Source: Egicoccus sp. AB-alg6-2
Lineage (GTDB): Bacteria > Actinomycetota > Nitriliruptoria > Nitriliruptorales > Nitriliruptoraceae
NCBI RefSeq assembly: GCF_041821025.1
Contig: NZ_JBGUAY010000007.1
Span: 124,001 to 188,000, forward strand
Reading direction: 5' to 3'
Length of the DNA: 64,000 nt
The notes below the pieces were generated by a model. The model saw nothing but the letters and a program-made list of their open reading frames with translations, had not been told where the DNA came from and searched no databases. How positions within the stretch are numbered: position 1 is the first letter of the stretch; every line of letters starts with the position of its first letter. This document shows, in pieces, positions 59,251 to 64,000 of the stretch. A program made the translations under genes and the position numbers.

Positions 59251-62200
59251 TCAGGCGCCACGCTCGATGGCGTCCCGGATGGTGCGCACCCCGACGGCGA
59301 CGGCGTCCAACGTCTGCTGGTCCTGGCTCTCGACGTCGCGGGTCACGGCCAGGATCCGTTGCAGTGCCGCGGGCCGCTCGTCGAGGAACTGCTGCACGGC
59401 GTCCGCCTCGGAGGCGTCCGGGAAGCGTTGCAGTGCGGTCAGGGCTGCCTCGCGGCGGAGGCGACGCAGGTCGTTGGCCAGTCCCGCCCGCTGCCGGCGT
59501 GCCCAGGCGGCGTGCACCCGGGCGCGCTCGAGCGCCCGCTCGACCCGGTCCACCTCGAGGGTCTCGCCGAGGCGGAGGAAGGCGTCGGCGACGTCGGAGG
59601 CGCCGCGCTTGCCCGGCGCCTTGGTCAGGACGTGTGCGACGTCGGGGATCATGGCGAGATCACCGGCGCAGGCGAGGAAGCGCGCCAGTTCGGGGTCGAC
59701 GAGGTCGTCGACGAGCCAGCGGGCGTGGGCGACGCGGGCGCGGCGCTGCGTCGGCGTGCCTAGCGTAAGCATGTTGTCGATGAGTTCGGACGCCACGTCC
59801 CGGTCGCGCTCGAGCAGTGCAGACGGGTCGCGCAACAGCGGGTCGAGCAGCAGCGTCGAGGTGACGCGGGCGACCAGCCGATCGATGACCTGTTCCAGTT
59901 CGAGCGCACGTTGCGGGTCGTGGGTGGACTGGCCCGCCTCGAGCAGGTCCCACCAGTGTTCCGCCCGCACCGCGCCGCGCGCGACGAAGTAGGCCCGCAC
60001 CACGTCGACGAGCGGGACGCCGGACTGGTCGGCCAGGGACGTCGCGAAGGTCACGCCCATGCGGTCGACGACGTCGTTGGCCGCCATGGTGGCGATCAGT
60101 TCGCGGCGCAGGCGGTGGCGGGGCAGCAGGTCCGCAAATCGTTCGCTGACCTGGCCCGGGAAGTAGGCCGCCAGCAGCGGCTGGAGGAGCGGGTCGTCGA
60201 GCACGTCGGAGGCGAGCAGGTTCTCCTTCAGCTCACGCTTGGCCCAGGCGAGCAGGGTGGCCAGCTCGGGCCGGAGCAGACCGGCACCGGCCTCGCCGCG
60301 TGCGGCCAGTTCCTCGCTGCTGGGAAGAACCTGCCCGACACGGTCGAGTTCACCACGCACCTCGAGCCGGTGCATGAACTGCTCGTAGGCGTCCAGTTGA
60401 CTCGGGCTGCGCGCGACCTCCTGGGACAGGGCGGCGGTCTGGCCGTCGATGTCGCGCAGGACGTCGTCGACCACGTCGTCGGCGAGCCCGGCCAGCAGTC
60501 GGTCGCGTTCGTCCTGCGTCAACCGGCCGTCCTCGACGGCGAGCGTCAGCAGGATCTTGAGGTTGACCTCATGGTCGGAGGTGGACACGCCGGCCGCGTT
60601 GTCGATCGCGTCCTGGTTGATCCTGCCGCCGTGGCGGGCGTACTCGATCCGGCCGCGCTGCGTGATGGCGAGGTTGGCGCCCTCACCGAACACCCGTGCC
60701 CGCAGGTCGCTGGCGTCGATGCGGACCTCGTCGTTGGCCCGGTCGCCGACCTGGTCGTGCCGTTCGCTCGACGCCTTGACGTAGGTGCCGATGCCGCCGG
60801 CGAACAGCAGGTCGACCGGAGCGCCGAGGATGGCGCGGATCAGTTCGGGTGGGCTCAGCGCCTCGGCGTCGATGCGCAGCACCTCGCGGATCTGCTCCGA
60901 CAACGGGATCGAGCGCACCGTGCGGGGGTGGATGCCGCCGCCGGCGGAGAGCTTGTCGCGGTCGTAGTCGTCCCAGGTCGAGCGCGGCAGGCCGTACAGC
61001 CGTTCGCGCTCCTCGAAGGCGACCTCGGGGTCGGGGTCGGGGTCGAGGAAGATGTGGCGGTGGTCGAACGCGGCCACGAGCTTGACGGCACGTGAGCGGC
61101 GCAGCCCGTTGCCGAAGACGTCGCCGGACATGTCGCCGATGCCCACCACCGTGATCGGCTCGATCTGCACGTCGACGCCGAGTTCGCGGAAGTGGCGTTG
61201 GACGGCCACCCAGGCGCCACGTGCGGTGACGCCGAGGTCCTTGTGGTCGTAGCCGTTCGAGCCGCCGGAGGCGAACGCGTCGTCGAGCCAGAATCCGTAC
61301 CGCTGGGCGAGCTCGTTGGCGGTGTCGGAGAACGTGGCGGTGCCGCGGTCGGCGGCGACGACGAGGTAGTGGTCGTCGTCGTCGCGGCGGACCACGCCGG
61401 GCGGGGGCACGATCTGATCGCCCTCGAGGTCGTCGGTGACGTCGAGCAGACCGCGGACGAACGTGACGTACTGGCGGCGTACCTCGTCGCGACGCGCCTC
61501 GGGGTCCTCGGGCTCGCGTGCGAGCACGAACCCGCCCTTGGCGCCGGTCGGCACGATCAAAGCGTTCTTGAGGATCTGGGCCTTGACCAGGTCGAGGACC
61601 TCGGTGCGCACGTCGTCCTTGCGGTCCGACCAGCGCAGACCGCCACGGGCGACCCGTCCACCACGCAGGTGCACGCCCTCGACGCGGGGCGAGTGGACGA
61701 AGATCTCGCGAAACGGCACCGGGTCGGGCATGCCGGGAACCTGCGACGGGTCCATCTTGAGCGCGATGTAGGGCTCGGCGGAGCCGTAGGCGACGGCGTC
61801 CTCGCGGAAGGCGTTGGTGCGCAGCGTGGCCTCGATCAGGTCGAGGTAGCCGCGCAGGATGCGGTCGTGGTCGAGCCGGTCGAGCCGGTCGCAGGCCTCG
61901 GTCACCCGTTGGCGCGACGCCTCCAGTCGCGACGCGTCGGCGATCTCGTGCGGGTCGAAGCGGGTGTGGAAGTGGGCCACGAGGGCGCGCGCGACCTCGG
62001 GGTGGGCCACGAAGGCGGCGTTGACGTACTCGGGCGTGTACGCGGTCCCGACCTGTCGGCGGTAGCGACGGTAGGTCCGCAGCAACGCGACGTCGCGCCA
62101 GGACATGTCCGCCCGCAGCACCAGGCGGTTGAGCGAGTCGACCTCGAAGTGGCCCCGCCAGGCCGCGAGGACGGCGTCGGCCAGCCGGGGGCCGTCGGCG

Positions 62201-64000
62201 ACGACGTCGAGCTCCTCGGTGCGGACGCCGAAGTCGTGCAGTTGGATCTTGGCGCCCTCGTCGCCGTCACGCAGCAGCGGGTGGGGGATCTCCTCGGTGA
62301 CCACCAGCCCGAGGCTCTCGAGGATGGGCAGGAACCCGGACAGCTCCAACGGCGCGCCGAGCTTTGCGGCCTTCAACCGCACCAGGCCGTCCGCGCCCGC
62401 CTGGAGCCGGACCAGCAGCTCGTGCGGCCCGTGAACCAGCTCGTCGAGCAGCATCACGTCCTGCACGGCGACGTCGGTGGGCACGGTGTCGCGGTAGGCC
62501 CGTGGCAGGCGCGCGCCGATCTCGTCGGTCAGGCGCTGGGCCTCCCGCTCGTCGAGCACCCGCCGCAGCTTGCCGCGCAGGTCGTCGATCCACGACCGTG
62601 CGAGCTTGCGGACACGGGCCTGCAGTTCGGCCAGCGACACCTCGGGGATCTGGCCGTCGAGCTGCAGGAGGAAGCGGGCCAACGCCTCGTTGCGGTCGCC
62701 GAGCGACACCTCGACGTCGACGCGCTGGGCGCCGTAGGTCTGCAGCAGCAACTCCTGCAACCGCTCCCGCAACTGCGGTGAGTACACGTCGCGGGGCACG
62801 GCGATCAGGACCGAGACCGTCCGGGTGTGGTGGTCGATCCGGGTCAGGGTGCGGATCTCGCGGTGTTCCTCGGCGTGGAGCAGACCGACCAGCGTGCGGT
62901 GCAGGGTCTCGGTCGAGGACTGGAACAGCTCGTCCTTGGGCAGCGCCTGGAACAGCGAGACCAGCGTGACCTCGTCGTGGGAGCCGGCGACCACGTCCTC
63001 GGCCTCGAGGATGCGGCGCAGCTTGTCGCGCAGCACGGGGGTGCTGCGGGCCGGCTCGCTGTACCCCTTGCGGGTGAACAGTCCCAGGATGCGGAACTCG
63101 CCGCAGACCCGGCCACGCTCGTCGCGGCGGGTGAGCCCGAGGTACTCCATGCGGACGCGCCGCTGGACCGTCGACAGGCGGTTGGTGCGGGTGACCGTCA
63201 GCAGTTCCGGGCCTTCGAGCTGCTCGCGCTCGCTCGGGGAGAGCTGTTCGAGCGGGACCGGTTCGGCGAACCGCGACCGCGACTCGTCGCGCAGCAGCCC
63301 GAGCCCGGAGCCGGGCACGACCGCCGCTACCCGGGTGCCGTCGCCGTCGCTGATCTCGTACTCGCGGATGCCGAGCAGCACCAGGTTCTCGTCGAGCAGC
63401 CAGTCGAGCAGCGAGGCCACCTCGGCCTGTTCGTCGGCGTCGCTGTGCGACCACGTGCCGGCCGCCAGCTCCTGTGCCACCTGGCGGATCCGGGTGCACA
63501 TGGCGTCGAAGTCGCCGGTGGCGGTCATGACGTCGTCGACGAGGCGGTGCAGGACCTGGCACAGCTCCTCGGCTTCGTCCGCGGCGACCCGCTCGTCGAG
63601 CTCGAGGTGCAGCAGCGACTCGCGCTCGCTGGCGGTGCGGGCCGGCACGATCCTGGCGACGCCGCCGTCGGGTCCGCGCTCGACGCCCACGATCGGATGC
63701 AGGGACCGCACGACCCGGTGGCCGCGACGCTCGAGTTCGTCGGTGACGGTCGACAGCAGGAACGGACGGTCCTCGGACGCCACCTCGACGACGGTGGCGA
63801 GCGCTGGGCGGCCGTCGAGTCCCGTTGGTGGCACCCGCAGCGAGATGTTCACCTCGTCGGGACGTCGACGGTCGATGGCTTCGAACGCCTCGAGGATGCG
63901 ACGTGCCGCGGCCGGGGCGTCGGCCCCCCGCAGCTGGCTCGGTGGCACCCGGCGAAGCGCGGCGATCGCGAAGTCGCGCAGCACCTGGGGGCGGTCGTGC
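59251..64000 (-). CDS. gdh: Large NAD-specific glutamate dehydrogenase, 5' end beyond window
   Basis: At least 1,582 residues visible; the frame stays open to the window edge, so the start lies outside. Matches the 180-kDa bacterial NAD-GDH family: N-terminal ACT-like segments (RPFLLSTVTDELERRGHRVV), then the catalytic core with ARGGLRWSDRKDDVRTEVLDLVKAQILKNALIVPTGAKGGFV holding the catalytic Lys, then GIGDMSGDVFGNG and the long C-terminal helical region. It oxidises glutamate to 2-oxoglutarate and ammonia with NAD, mainly in catabolism. GTG at 63982-63984 is in frame but need not be the start. Convergent with holA; the 105-nt gap shows no clear terminator. Confidence 0.95.
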   Translation of the reverse strand, partial: HDRPQVLRDFAIAALRRVPPSQLRGADAPAAARRILEAFEAIDRRRPDEVNISLRVPPTGLDGRPALATVVEVASEDRPFLLSTVTDELERRGHRVVRSLHPIVGVERGPDGGVARIVPARTASERESLLHLELDERVAADEAEELCQVLHRLVDDVMTATGDFDAMCTRIRQVAQELAAGTWSHSDADEQAEVASLLDWLLDENLVLLGIREYEISDGDGTRVAAVVPGSGLGLLRDESRSRFAEPVPLEQLSPSEREQLEGPELLTVTRTNRLSTVQRRVRMEYLGLTRRDERGRVCGEFRILGLFTRKGYSEPARSTPVLRDKLRRILEAEDVVAGSHDEVTLVSLFQALPKDELFQSSTETLHRTLVGLLHAEEHREIRTLTRIDHHTRTVSVLIAVPRDVYSPQLRERLQELLLQTYGAQRVDVEVSLGDRNEALARFLLQLDGQIPEVSLAELQARVRKLARSWIDDLRGKLRRVLDEREAQRLTDEIGARLPRAYRDTVPTDVAVQDVMLLDELVHGPHELLVRLQAGADGLVRLKAAKLGAPLELSGFLPILESLGLVVTEEIPHPLLRDGDEGAKIQLHDFGVRTEELDVVADGPRLADAVLAAWRGHFEVDSLNRLVLRADMSWRDVALLRTYRRYRRQVGTAYTPEYVNAAFVAHPEVARALVAHFHTRFDPHEIADASRLEASRQRVTEACDRLDRLDHDRILRGYLDLIEATLRTNAFREDAVAYGSAEPYIALKMDPSQVPGMPDPVPFREIFVHSPRVEGVHLRGGRVARGGLRWSDRKDDVRTEVLDLVKAQILKNALIVPTGAKGGFVLAREPEDPEARRDEVRRQYVTFVRGLLDVTDDLEGDQIVPPPGVVRRDDDDHYLVVAADRGTATFSDTANELAQRYGFWLDDAFASGGSNGYDHKDLGVTARGAWVAVQRHFRELGVDVQIEPITVVGIGDMSGDVFGNGLRRSRAVKLVAAFDHRHIFLDPDPDPEVAFEERERLYGLPRSTWDDYDRDKLSAGGGIHPRTVRSIPLSEQIREVLRIDAEALSPPELIRAILGAPVDLLFAGGIGTYVKASSERHDQVGDRANDEVRIDASDLRARVFGEGANLAITQRGRIEYARHGGRINQDAIDNAAGVSTSDHEVNLKILLTLAVEDGRLTQDERDRLLAGLADDVVDDVLRDIDGQTAALSQEVARSPSQLDAYEQFMHRLEVRGELDRVGQVLPSSEELAARGEAGAGLLRPELATLLAWAKRELKENLLASDVLDDPLLQPLLAAYFPGQVSERFADLLPRHRLRRELIATMAANDVVDRMGVTFATSLADQSGVPLVDVVRAYFVARGAVRAEHWWDLLEAGQSTHDPQRALELEQVIDRLVARVTSTLLLDPLLRDPSALLERDRDVASELIDNMLTLGTPTQRRARVAHARWLVDDLVDPELARFLACAGDLAMIPDVAHVLTKAPGKRGASDVADAFLRLGETLEVDRVERALERARVHAAWARRQRAGLANDLRRLRREAALTALQRFPDASEADAVQQFLDERPAALQRILAVTRDVESQDQQTLDAVAVGVRTIRDAIERGA

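Overview
The window is dense, very high-GC chromosomal DNA, with frequent GTG and TTG starts, GTGA/ATGA stop-start overlaps and strongly acidic proteins. The gene order folC-ndk-(radC)-mreBCD-mrdA-rodA ... radical SAM/DUF2344-rne ... rplU-rpmA-obgE-proB ... nadD-lytR_C-rsfS-phosphatase ... leuS ... degV-comEA-comEC-holA is the conserved actinobacterial housekeeping order. Acidic proteins, mreBCD in a deep-branching-looking Actinobacterium and a large NAD-glutamate dehydrogenase suggest a halotolerant member of the Nitriliruptoria/Egibacter/Euzebya type. That placement is inference, not proof.

Layout. 1-8.1 kb: end of folC, ndk, a short radC, then the cell-elongation operon mreB-mreC-mreD-mrdA-rodA. 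8.1-14.7 kb: MFS transporter, radical SAM/DUF2344 pair, RNase E/G. 14.9-21.6 kb: material inserted between rne and rplU, namely a heterodimeric ABC exporter with one degenerate ATP site, an aldehyde-dehydrogenase-like protein and a sucrase/ferredoxin-like protein. 21.8-25.1 kb: rplU-rpmA-obgE-proB. 25.1-43.1 kb: a roughly 18-kb accessory block sitting where proA-nadD would be expected. 43.1-45.4 kb: nadD, LytR_C, rsfS and a histidine phosphatase. 45.4-50.2 kb: DUF5698 protein, a membrane/stress cluster (LEA-like, Holin-X type, DUF3618, YihY, DUF2243) and tRNA-Ala(GGC). 50.4-59.1 kb: leuS, an alpha/beta hydrolase, degV, comEA, comEC, holA. 59.2-64 kb: 3' part of a ~180-kDa NAD-glutamate dehydrogenase on the minus strand.

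The most interesting part is 25.1-31.6 kb. A minus-strand operon encodes an OmpR-type response regulator, a sensor kinase, a small exported Ser/Pro/Asp protein (SpdA here) and a membrane-anchored HExxH protein with a Gly/Leu repeat linker. A second small exported protein (SpdB) lies 2 kb upstream and shares with SpdA the N-terminal RW motif, an EPIxL motif after the export segment, and a C-terminal tail of the form DSPDSVDSxDSIDS. The control regions of the regulator gene and of spdB carry the same operator, GCTGAGA-N4-TCTCA, plus half-sites at 11-bp steps. I read this as a candidate two-component system with a paired envelope output of unknown function.

Other notable points: two likely single-base frameshifts (an alpha/beta hydrolase near 36744 and the 3' end of comEC near 58100); a voltage-sensor channel without a K+ selectivity filter; tryptophan dioxygenase next to nadD; recurring TAnnnT -10 elements, three of them placed for leaderless mRNAs; and a six-copy 9-nt coding repeat in comEA.
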